Assembly: GCF_002127585.1 (NCBI RefSeq)
Contig: NZ_NEGZ01000057.1
Span: forward strand, 1-36,098
Length of the DNA stretch: 36,098 nucleotides
Source of the DNA: Janthinobacterium sp. GW458P
GTDB taxonomy: Bacteria > Pseudomonadota > Gammaproteobacteria > Burkholderiales > Burkholderiaceae_D
Direction of reading: 5' to 3'
Under the pieces are notes generated by a model that saw only the letters and a program-made list of their open reading frames with translations, searched no databases and was not told the DNA's origin. Shown piece by piece: positions 7,659 through 14,371 of this stretch (position 1 is the first letter of the stretch; every line of letters begins with the position of its first letter). The position numbers and the translations under genes are program-made.

Positions 7659-7718
7659 TTGACACTTTGAGTATATAGTGTCAACATGACTTCTGGACAA
7701 AAACCGTCAAAGTGTCAA
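7659..7718. promoter_or_regulatory. Predicted TetR operator: three copies of TTGACACT/AGTGTCAA
   Basis: TTGACACT (7659-7666) and AGTGTCAA (7677-7684) form a perfect 8-bp inverted repeat with a 10-base spacer. A third half-site AGTGTCAA lies at 7711-7718, 34 bases after the second. All three lie between the divergent TetR and NTF2-like genes. The minus-strand TTGACA in the dyad can also serve as the tetR -35, so binding would block the promoter directly. Confidence 0.75.
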
Positions 7719-7737
7719 CCACCCGAACAGGACTGCC

Positions 7738-8139
7738 ATGCACGATTTCAATGCCGCACTGACTGAAGAACAGCAGATGGACCTGCTGCGCCATACGGAA
7801 CGCCGCCGTTTGCGCGCCCTCGTGGCCGCCGATACGCAGGCGGCGCGCGCCCTGCACGCCGACGACTTCCAGCTGATCACGCCCATCGGCAGCATGCTGT
7901 CACGGGAACACTACCTGGGGGCCATCGCCTCCGGCCACATGCGCTACCTGAGCTGGGAGCCGGACGCGATCAGCGTGCGCCTGTACGGCACGGCCGCCAT
8001 CCTGCGCTACTCGGCGCAACTGGAAATCGTCTTCGGCGGCCACGCCGTGCCGCGCGCCCGCTACTGGCATATGGATAGCTATGAGTGGCGCGATGGACGC
8101 TGGCAAGCCGTCTGGTCGCAGGCGACGGCTATACGCTGA
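7738..8139 (+). CDS. NTF2-like / DUF4440 (SnoaL-type) protein
   Basis: A 133-residue cytoplasmic protein with the cone-shaped NTF2-like pattern: N-terminal helices (RHTERRRLRALVAADTQAARALHADDFQLITPIG), then the beta sheet with SWEPDAISVRLYGTAAILRYSAQL and the closing strand SYEWRDGRWQAVWSQAT. The ending W-x-DGRW-x-A-V-x-SQ is typical for DUF4440-type proteins, which may be small enzymes or ligand binders. ATG 7738 has AGGA a few bases upstream. It faces the TetR gene across the three AGTGTCAA half-sites and is the likely regulated target. Substrate unknown. Confidence 0.82.
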   Translation: MHDFNAALTEEQQMDLLRHTERRRLRALVAADTQAARALHADDFQLITPIGSMLSREHYLGAIASGHMRYLSWEPDAISVRLYGTAAILRYSAQLEIVFGGHAVPRARYWHMDSYEWRDGRWQAVWSQATAIR

Positions 8140-8373
8140 CTTGTTGAACTGCGGCAAGACGCCGCGGGCCTGGCCGGACTAGCGCGCCGCGATGCCGTGG
8201 CCGGGCGACGGCGATGGCCGCGGCAACGATCGGTGGTCCGGGCCATCGTGGCCCGGCCCCGCAGGGCGTCGCTGGCGCCCGGGAAAGCGTGCTTCGCACC
8301 GGCCGCTATTGCGGCCCGCGAGGCTTTGCCCTATTCTGCTGCTCTTCTGGCAATTCCTGGGGCCGTCATCTTC

Positions 8374-9429
8374 ATGCTTACACTGCGCTGTGCCATCGAT
8401 GGCCTGCGAACCTGCCTGTCCGCGCGACGATTGTGCGCTGCCGGGCTGGCTGCGCTATGCGAATTCAGCCTGTTTGCACTGTCCTGGGAAGATCCGCTAT
8501 CGTATCTGGCCATGGCGGTTTTCCTGCCGGCGCTGGCGGCCTTGCTGGCGTATGGCGTGTTCGAGCGCTGGCCGCGCCGGTTGCCGGGCTGGCTGCCCCA
8601 CTGGGTGTTGCAGGTGCTGGGCGTGGCACTGGCGATCGTGCTGACTCTGGCCAGCCTGTATCTGCTCAATACCGGGGCCGGTGCGCCGCCGTTCTGGCAG
8701 GTGCCGGAACGGTTGCAGAGTTATGTGGCGCTCAGCTTCCTCGGCCTGCTGCTGGGGCCATGGACGGCGATGGCGGCCCTGCTGCGCCAGCGCGATGCCC
8801 GCGTGCGCGAGGCCGAGCGCAGGCGCGGCGAGCTGGAACGCCTGGCGCAGGATGCGCGCGTGCGGCTGCTGCAGGCCCAGGTCCAGCCGCATTTCCTGTT
8901 CAATACGCTGGCCAGCCTGCAAGCCCTGCTCGATACGGGCTCCAGCCATGCTGCGCCCGTCCTGGCGCACCTGGTCACGTATCTGCGGGCCGCCGTGCCG
9001 CGCCTGAGCGAAGCGGCCACCCGCCTGGAACAGGAACTGGAGATGGTGCGCGCCTACCTGGTGCTGATGCAGCTGCGCATGCCCGACCGCCTGCAGTTCG
9101 GCATGGAGGTCGCGCCCGGCTGCGAAAAACTGCAGTGCCCGCCCATGACCCTGATGACGCTGGTCGAAAACGCCGTGCGCCATGGCATCGATCCCTGCCT
9201 CGATGGCGGGCGCATCGACGTGTTCATCACCGAGGCGCATGGCCGTTGCCATATCGAGGTCAGCGATACGGGCGTGGGCCTGCAAGCGGGCAGCCCCGGC
9301 CTCGGCACGGGGCTGGGCAGCCTGCGCGAGCGCCTGGCGCTGATGTTTGGCGGCGCGGCGGCCTTGCGCATCAGCGAACTGGCACCCCACGGTTTCCGTG
9401 TTTCCATAGACTGTCCCGCATGGCCATGA
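8374..9429 (+). CDS. Sensor histidine kinase of the LytS/AlgZ type
   Basis: A 351-residue membrane kinase. Four to five hydrophobic segments fill residues 1-135 without a periplasmic sensor domain. The His_kinase (PF06580-type) motif QAQVQPHFLFNTLASLQALLD puts the phospho-accepting His at about residue 173. The ATP-binding part has the N box LVENAVRHG (Asn about 266), DTGVGL and GTGLGSLRERL. The frame is open to 8197, but the part before ATG 8374 is not membrane-like and reads like noise; this start has only a weak ribosome site, so it is uncertain. Its TGA overlaps the response-regulator ATG (ATGA at 9426-9429), so the two are translationally coupled. Signal unknown. Confidence 0.88.
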   Translation: MLTLRCAIDGLRTCLSARRLCAAGLAALCEFSLFALSWEDPLSYLAMAVFLPALAALLAYGVFERWPRRLPGWLPHWVLQVLGVALAIVLTLASLYLLNTGAGAPPFWQVPERLQSYVALSFLGLLLGPWTAMAALLRQRDARVREAERRRGELERLAQDARVRLLQAQVQPHFLFNTLASLQALLDTGSSHAAPVLAHLVTYLRAAVPRLSEAATRLEQELEMVRAYLVLMQLRMPDRLQFGMEVAPGCEKLQCPPMTLMTLVENAVRHGIDPCLDGGRIDVFITEAHGRCHIEVSDTGVGLQAGSPGLGTGLGSLRERLALMFGGAAALRISELAPHGFRVSIDCPAWP

Positions 9430-10217
9430 ACCCGACCGCCCTGATTGCCGACGATGAACCCTTGCTGCGGGCCAGCCTGCGGCGCCAGCTGGCCGAGTGC
9501 TGGCCGGAGCTGCACGTCGTGGCCGAAGCGCGCAACGGGCCGGAGGCGCTCGAGCTGTTCGAGCGGCACCGGCCCGCGGTCTGCTTCCTCGACGTGCACA
9601 TGCCGGGCCTGTCCGGCGTCGACGTGGCCAGCCAGATCGGCCGCCGCGCCCACCTGGTCTTTGTCACCGCCTACGACCAGTATGCGCTGCGCGCCTTCGA
9701 GCACGGCGTGCTCGACTACCTCGTCAAGCCGGTGCAGCTGGCCCGCCTGGCCGGCACGGTGACGCGCTTGCGCGAACGCCTGGCGGCCATCGAGCCCGGC
9801 GCGGCCAGCGAGCCGCTGTTGCGGCAACTGGCGGCCTATCTGCAGACCGGCCCCGCAGCGGCGCCGGTCCCGGTCCAGGCGCCGCTGCGCTGGCTGCGCG
9901 CCAGCGTGGGGGCGGCCGTGCGGCAGATCCCCGTCGATGACGTCGATTATCTGAAGTCCGACGACAAGTACACGCTGGTGGCCTGGCGCGACGGGGGCAA
10001 GCCCGCCGAAGCGCTGCTGCGCCAATCCCTCAAGGAATTGCTGGTGCAGCTTGATCCGGAACAGTTCCAGCAAATCCACCGCGCCGTGGTCGTCAATCTG
10101 CATGCCGTCCGACAGGTCGTGCGCGGCGCGCACGAGACGGCCGAAGTGAGCTTGAAGCACCGGCCCGACGTGCTGCCGGTCAGCCGCACCTTCCTCCACC
10201 TGTTCAAGGCGGAATAG
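9426..10217 (+). CDS. LytTR-type response regulator
   Basis: A 263-residue two-component regulator. The receiver domain covers about residues 1-120 with the acidic pocket at IADDEP, the phospho-acceptor Asp56 in FLDVHMP, and the conserved Thr and Lys in FVTAYDQYALRAFEHG and DYLVKPV. A linker rich in Ala/Pro follows, then a LytTR DNA-binding domain (about 155-263) with IPVDDVDYLKSDDKYTLV, LLRQSLKEL, FQQIHRAVVVNL and LPVSRTFLHLFK. The ATG at 9426 overlaps the kinase stop; a second ATG at 9420 is also possible. LytTR regulators bind pairs of 9-bp direct repeats; the likely target in reach is the membrane protein gene at 10384, but no clear repeat pair was found in 10218-10383. Confidence 0.92.
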   Translation: MNPTALIADDEPLLRASLRRQLAECWPELHVVAEARNGPEALELFERHRPAVCFLDVHMPGLSGVDVASQIGRRAHLVFVTAYDQYALRAFEHGVLDYLVKPVQLARLAGTVTRLRERLAAIEPGAASEPLLRQLAAYLQTGPAAAPVPVQAPLRWLRASVGAAVRQIPVDDVDYLKSDDKYTLVAWRDGGKPAEALLRQSLKELLVQLDPEQFQQIHRAVVVNLHAVRQVVRGAHETAEVSLKHRPDVLPVSRTFLHLFKAE

Positions 10218-10383
10218 CCGCCGGGCGCGGCAGGCCCGCGTCACTCATCGGGTACTGGCGTACTTCGGCCCCCCGGGCGCGTGACGCGTCGGATCGGCCT
10301 TGCCGCGGCGCGTCCCTGTGCCGACACTGCGCTGGCCGGTCCTGCCTGGACAGGCTTGAACCCACTCCGACAAAGGTATATCG

Positions 10384-11115
10384 ATGAAGCAGACTATCTG
10401 CGCCGCCACGCGGCAACCCCCTCCCCTGTTCGCCTCGCCGCTGCAGGCTGGCCGCGCCGTCCTGCAGGGACGCTGGCTGGGTCTGGGCCTGCTGTGCATT
10501 TTCAGCCTGGGCATCTGGTCGAATTTCTGGCTGCAGGAGCAAGTATTTGCCGCGCCGGGCTTTCTGTCGCGGGCGGGCGGCATGCCGCTGCAGGTGGTGC
10601 TGATCGTCATGCTCGGTCTGCTCACGGCCTTGACCGGGCTGGCCGTCGCGGCCGCCCTGCGCGGCCTGTACGGCGAACAGCAGCCCCTGCTGAGCCGCTG
10701 CTACGTGGCGCTGGTGGCGGCGGCGCTGGCGACCAGCCTGTTCGAGGGCGCGCTGGTGCTGGCCATGCGCAGCCTGAGCGTCGCCTTCCTCGCCTCCGGC
10801 GCCGACGGCAATGCCTATGAGCCGGCGCGCGCGCTGCTGGCGGGACTGCGCAACGGCCTGCACTTTCCGGACAAGCTGTTGGGCGGAATCGGCGTGACCC
10901 TCATGTATCTGCTGCTGTACCGCGCCCGGGCAATCCCGCCCCTGCTGGCCCTGGCCGGCATGCTGGCCGGCGTGCTGCAGTGGACCGCCGTCGCGCGCGA
11001 ACTGTTTGGCCTGGATGTCATGCACGCCTTGCTGGTTCCGCTGGGCCTGGTGTACCCGCTGACCGGCCTGTGGCTCTTGCTGCGCGGGCTGGCGCCGCGG
11101 CCGGCGCACGGCTGA
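10384..11115 (+). CDS. Six-TM membrane protein, DUF4386-like
   Basis: A 243-residue integral membrane protein with about six hydrophobic helices (around residues 32-50, 66-88, 101-122, 160-180, 183-200, 218-236). The pattern of a helix, a short periplasmic loop, then CYVALVAAALATSLFEGALVLA recalls the DUF4386 family, whose function is unknown. ATG 10384 follows AAAGGTATATCG, giving a ribosome site AAAGG about nine bases upstream. It lies 166 bases behind the LytTR regulator on the same strand, so it may be a target or operon partner of that pair. The family call is moderate. Confidence 0.68.
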   Translation: MKQTICAATRQPPPLFASPLQAGRAVLQGRWLGLGLLCIFSLGIWSNFWLQEQVFAAPGFLSRAGGMPLQVVLIVMLGLLTALTGLAVAAALRGLYGEQQPLLSRCYVALVAAALATSLFEGALVLAMRSLSVAFLASGADGNAYEPARALLAGLRNGLHFPDKLLGGIGVTLMYLLLYRARAIPPLLALAGMLAGVLQWTAVARELFGLDVMHALLVPLGLVYPLTGLWLLLRGLAPRPAHG

Positions 11116-11203
11116 GGTGCGCATCATCGAGGATGGGGCAATGGAATGCAGGCTATTAATAGTCTGCATCTATTGATTCGGTTGAAATATTTTACTTCCT
11201 TTT

Positions 11204-11222
11204 GTAAATGAGAATCGTTACT
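11204..11222 (+). promoter_or_regulatory. Fur-box-like site
   Basis: GTAAATGAGAATCGTTACT matches the 19-bp Fur consensus GATAATGATAATCATTATC at 13 of 19 positions, including the core AATGA-AATC-TTA. It lies 43 bases before the TTG start of the DUF2061 gene at 11266, where a Fur site would sit over or near the promoter. Iron control of that gene is therefore plausible. Confidence 0.6.
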
Positions 11223-11265
11223 ATCTAAATCAAGGATAAGCGAATTCAACAGAAAGGAGCGTCCC

Positions 11266-11688
11266 TTGTTCACAGCCATCAAAACATTCAGCCAGGTGTG
11301 CACGCACATGTCGATCGCCTTCGGCCTCGCGTATTTGCTGACAGGCTCGCTGGCGCTCGGTGGCTTGGCCGCAATCATCGAACCCGTCATCAACGTGGGC
11401 CTGCTGCCCTGGCATGAAAAAGCCTGGCACGCGATCCGCCGCCGCCACGCCGCAAGCCGCCTGGGCTTTGCCGCCCTGGCCGGCGAAAAACTGAGCCAGA
11501 CGGCCTTGCACATGGGTGTCGCTTTCGGCGTCATGTATTGGGCCACTGGTTCCATGGCCTTCGGCGGCTTGCTGGCCGTGGTGGAACCGATCTGCAACGT
11601 GATCGTGCTGCCCTTCCACGACCGGCTGTGGGAGCGCGTTCGGTCGCGCATGGAAAGCCGCGGCGCGGCGCGTCTCGCCGCCCTGTAA
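11266..11688 (+). CDS. Tandem DUF2061 membrane protein (TTG start)
   Basis: A 140-residue protein made of two homologous units. Unit 1 (about residues 10-55) reads THMSIAFGLAYLLTGSLALGG and LAAIIEPVINVGLLPWHEKAW; unit 2 (about 78-125) reads LHMGVAFGVMYWATGSMAFGG and LLAVVEPICNVIVLPFHDRLW. The H-M-x-I/V-A-F-G ... T-G-S ... E-P-x-x-N pattern is that of DUF2061, a small membrane-protein family of unknown role. The start is TTG at 11266, with a near-perfect AAAGGAG ribosome site six bases upstream (11253-11259). A Fur-box-like site lies upstream. The gene is convergent with the amidase, 110 bases away. It might be a pseudo-dimer of a family that otherwise occurs as single units. Confidence 0.82.
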   Translation: MFTAIKTFSQVCTHMSIAFGLAYLLTGSLALGGLAAIIEPVINVGLLPWHEKAWHAIRRRHAASRLGFAALAGEKLSQTALHMGVAFGVMYWATGSMAFGGLLAVVEPICNVIVLPFHDRLWERVRSRMESRGAARLAAL

Positions 11689-11798
11689 AAGTTTCCCGCA
11701 GAAACAAGGACTGGGGCGGACCCGCCGGGCACGACCCCGGCTTCTTGTCGCTGGCCAAAGCCGCTATGGCGGCCGGCTTCAGCCGTCTGCTAGGCATG

Positions 11799-13247
11799 CT
11801 ACACCTTGCCCGCCCACACGGGCGGCCGCCGCTGCCCCCACGGCGCCGCCTGTTCCAGCTGGCCGGCCAGGCGCAGCAAGGTACCGTCTTTTCCATATCC
11901 CGCCATGAACTGCATGCCGATCGGCAAACCGTCATCCGACATGCCCAGCGGCACGGACATGGCCGGCAAGCCCGCCACGTTGGCCAGCGGCGTGTACGGT
12001 GAATGTTCAAACAGGCGCGCCGTCCAGCCCAGCCCATCGAGCTGTTCTTCCCTTTCTCCGTAGCGCCCCAGCGGCCACGGCAGGTCCGGCATGGTGGGCG
12101 TGAGCAGCACGTCGTACTGGCCAAACAGGGCGCCGGCCTGGCGCGTGACGGTATTGCGCACGTCGAGGGCCGCGACGACATCGACGGCCGACACCGTCTG
12201 CCCGTACCGGTAGCAGGCCAGCGTTGCCGGTTCCAGCGTATCGAGCGAGACAGCACGAGCGCTTTCCTGCGCCAGGCCGTCTATCCACGGCACCAGGTTG
12301 GCGCACCAGATGCCGGCATTGGCGTGCACGAAGGCTTGCCACGACACGCCCAGCGCCGGTTGCACTTCTTCCACATGGTGGTCCAGGCTAGCCAGCAGGC
12401 GCACGGCGGCGTCCAGCGCGGCAGCTACGGCCGGCGCGGGACGGGCGCCATTGCTGGCCACGCGCTGCACGGCGATGCGCAGCTTGCCCGGCGCCACGCT
12501 CACCTGCGACAGCCAGGAGTAGTCGGGTGCATTCGTCAGGTACGGCTCGCCCGGCATGATTCCCTGCACGCAGTCGAGCAAGGCGGCGCTGTCGCGCACG
12601 GTGCGGCTCACGCCCAGCTGCACGCCCAGGCCGCTGAAGATTTCGTCCATGGCGGGGCCGTTCGACACGCGTCCACGGCTAGGCTTGAAGCCGAACAAGC
12701 CTGTCGAGGCGGCCGGCACGCGGATGGAACCGGCCGCGTCCGTCGCATGGGCCAGCGGCACGATGCCGGCCGCCACGGCCGCCGCCGCACCGCCGCTGGA
12801 GCCGCCCGCGCTCAAGCTGACGTTCCAGGGATTGCGCGTCGCGCCGTATAAAACGGGTTCCGTGGTGGTGGCAAACGCCATTTCCGGCGTGCTGGTGCGC
12901 CCAAAGGTGACCAGGCCTGCCTGGCGAAACTGCATCATCAGGTGGGAGTCGACGGACGCGACATGGCCGGCGCCCAGGCGGCTGCCCGCTTCGCTGCGCT
13001 GGCCCGCCATGCTGACGGCCACGTCCTTGATCAGAAACGGTACGCCGGCGAACGGCGCAGTGTTCTCTGCGCTGTCGCTGGCAGTCAGATCGGCCGGCCA
13101 CAGCTCGACGACGGCATTGATCTGCGGATTGACGGCGGCGCAGGCGCGCATGGCGGCGTCGTGCAATTCGGCGGCGGAAACGGCGCCCTGGCGCAGCAGC
13201 TGGGCCAGTCCCAGACCATCAAAGCCAGTATATTCATGGAGTTGCAT
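11799..13247 (-). CDS. Amidase signature (AS) family hydrolase
   Basis: A 482-residue cytoplasmic amidohydrolase. The AS catalytic Ser-cisSer-Lys triad can be placed: Lys in VPFLIKDVAV (about residue 94), cis-Ser in SAGGSSGGAAAAVAAG, and the nucleophilic Ser in HATDAAGSIRVPAASTGLFGFKPSRGR (about residue 195). The C-terminal part LANVAGLPAMSVPLGMSDDGLPIGMQF is standard for the family. Substrate is not predictable (aliphatic or aryl amides, indoleacetamide-like, 6-aminohexanoate-like). There is no signal peptide. A glutamyl-tRNA amidotransferase subunit is unlikely since GatB/GatC are absent. The gene faces the LysR regulator with 101 bases between them, making it that regulator's probable target. 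Confidence 0.92.
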   Translation of the reverse strand: MQLHEYTGFDGLGLAQLLRQGAVSAAELHDAAMRACAAVNPQINAVVELWPADLTASDSAENTAPFAGVPFLIKDVAVSMAGQRSEAGSRLGAGHVASVDSHLMMQFRQAGLVTFGRTSTPEMAFATTTEPVLYGATRNPWNVSLSAGGSSGGAAAAVAAGIVPLAHATDAAGSIRVPAASTGLFGFKPSRGRVSNGPAMDEIFSGLGVQLGVSRTVRDSAALLDCVQGIMPGEPYLTNAPDYSWLSQVSVAPGKLRIAVQRVASNGARPAPAVAAALDAAVRLLASLDHHVEEVQPALGVSWQAFVHANAGIWCANLVPWIDGLAQESARAVSLDTLEPATLACYRYGQTVSAVDVVAALDVRNTVTRQAGALFGQYDVLLTPTMPDLPWPLGRYGEREEQLDGLGWTARLFEHSPYTPLANVAGLPAMSVPLGMSDDGLPIGMQFMAGYGKDGTLLRLAGQLEQAAPWGQRRPPVWAGKV

Positions 13248-13327
13248 CAGTTAGCTCCTGTAAAAGATGAAGAGTGAAAGTCACAGGAACAACTGTAGGG
13301 CTTGCGCTATCATAGCGGAAATGAATA

Positions 13328-13340
13328 CTTGATATACAAG
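13328..13340 (+). promoter_or_regulatory. LysR-type operator candidate
   Basis: CTTG-ATATA-CAAG is a perfect dyad, extended outward to ATACTTG...CAAGGTAT, and contains T-N11-A spacing. It ends nine bases before the LysR ATG (13349), in the gap shared with the amidase, fitting an autoregulatory LysR recognition site. Confidence 0.6.
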
Positions 13341-13348
13341 GTATAGTC

Positions 13349-14245
13349 ATGGACAATTTACGCAAGCTTGACCTGAACCTGCTGCTGACCCTGAACGCCC
13401 TGCTGATCGAGCGCAACGTCACGCGGGCGGCGGCGCGGCTGCACCTGAGCCAGCCTTCCGTCAGCGTGCAACTGGGCAAGCTGCGCGCGGCCTTCGACGA
13501 TCCGCTGCTCTTGCCCGGTCCGCGCGGCATGCTGCCCACGGCGCGGGCGCTGGCCCTGCTGGCGCCCTTGCAAGCCGTGCTCGGCCAGCTCGAGCAAGTC
13601 TTGCAGCCCGAAGCGGCCTTCGATCCGGCCACGGCCCAGGTGCGCTGGAACCTGGCGGCGGCCGACGCCGCCGAATATGCGATCCTGCTGCCCATGCTGC
13701 CCGGCCTGCGCGCGCAGGCGCCCCTGTCGCGCATGGCCGTGTTCGAAGCCGTGCCGGCGCGCATGGCGCACGAGCTGGAAACGGGCCAGGTCGACCTGGG
13801 TTTCCTGGCGCAGGAAGAAGCGCCGCCCGGCTTGCGCCACCGTACCTTGTTTACCGAGCACTACGTGCTGGCGGGCCGCCACGACCACCCGCTGCTGCAA
13901 TCGCCGCCCGACCTCGACCAGTTCTGCGCGCTGGAATTCATCGTCGTCTCGCCCAACGGCGGCGGTTTCCGCAGCAACGTCGATACGGCACTGGAAAAGC
14001 TGGGGCGCACGCGCAAGGTGGTGCTGTCCGTGCCGCATTTCCTGATCGTGCCGCCCTTGCTGGCAGAGTCCGACATGGTCGCCCTGCTGCCGTCGCGCCT
14101 GCTCAAGAACGCGCTGGGCGGCCTGCGCACATGGGAACCGCCCGTGACCCTGCCCGACTACGAGATGGCCATGGTCTGGCACGAGCGCATGCACCTGGAC
14201 CCGGCGCACCGCTGGCTGCGCGATCGCATCATGGCTTCGCTGTGA
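13349..14245 (+). CDS. LysR-family transcriptional regulator
   Basis: A 298-residue regulator. The N-terminal helix-turn-helix reads LRKLDLNLLLTLNALLIERN and VTRAAARLHLSQPSVSVQLGKLRAAFDDPLLL (residues 3-50), close to the NodD/SyrM-like subgroup that begins LRxLDLNLL. The PBP2-like effector domain spans about residues 90-298 (WNLAAADAAEYAILLPML, VDLGFLAQEE, PHFLIVPPLLAESDMVALLPSRL). ATG 13349 has AAGG about eight bases before it. It is divergent from the amidase, its probable target, and the shared gap contains the CTTGATATACAAG dyad. The inducer is unknown. Confidence 0.92.
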   Translation: MDNLRKLDLNLLLTLNALLIERNVTRAAARLHLSQPSVSVQLGKLRAAFDDPLLLPGPRGMLPTARALALLAPLQAVLGQLEQVLQPEAAFDPATAQVRWNLAAADAAEYAILLPMLPGLRAQAPLSRMAVFEAVPARMAHELETGQVDLGFLAQEEAPPGLRHRTLFTEHYVLAGRHDHPLLQSPPDLDQFCALEFIVVSPNGGGFRSNVDTALEKLGRTRKVVLSVPHFLIVPPLLAESDMVALLPSRLLKNALGGLRTWEPPVTLPDYEMAMVWHERMHLDPAHRWLRDRIMASL

Positions 14246-14278
14246 GTTACATGGCTACATGATTTTCCGGCCTAAAAC

Positions 14279-14298
14279 ACTAGGGAAGATTACCTAGT
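14279..14298. promoter_or_regulatory. Inverted repeat upstream of the multi-heme cytochrome
   Basis: ACTAGG (14279-14284) and CCTAGT (14293-14298) form a perfect 6-bp dyad with an 8-base spacer, about 75 bases before the cytochrome ATG. The site resembles activator sites of LuxR/NarL-type regulators upstream of alcohol-oxidation genes, but no such regulator is in the window. Confidence 0.5.
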
Positions 14299-14371
14299 TA
14301 ATCGAAAGAAACTCCCAATTTTCGCCGTGGTGACGAATGCGTAAGCTTGCGCGTAATAATAAAGGGTCACC

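Noticed and set aside
10218..10383. LytTR direct-repeat binding site before the six-TM gene
   Set aside because: No pair of similar 9-base repeats with the expected spacing could be seen.
11716..11798. Possible terminator between the DUF2061 and amidase genes
   Set aside because: Short GC repeats only; no stem longer than five bp was found.
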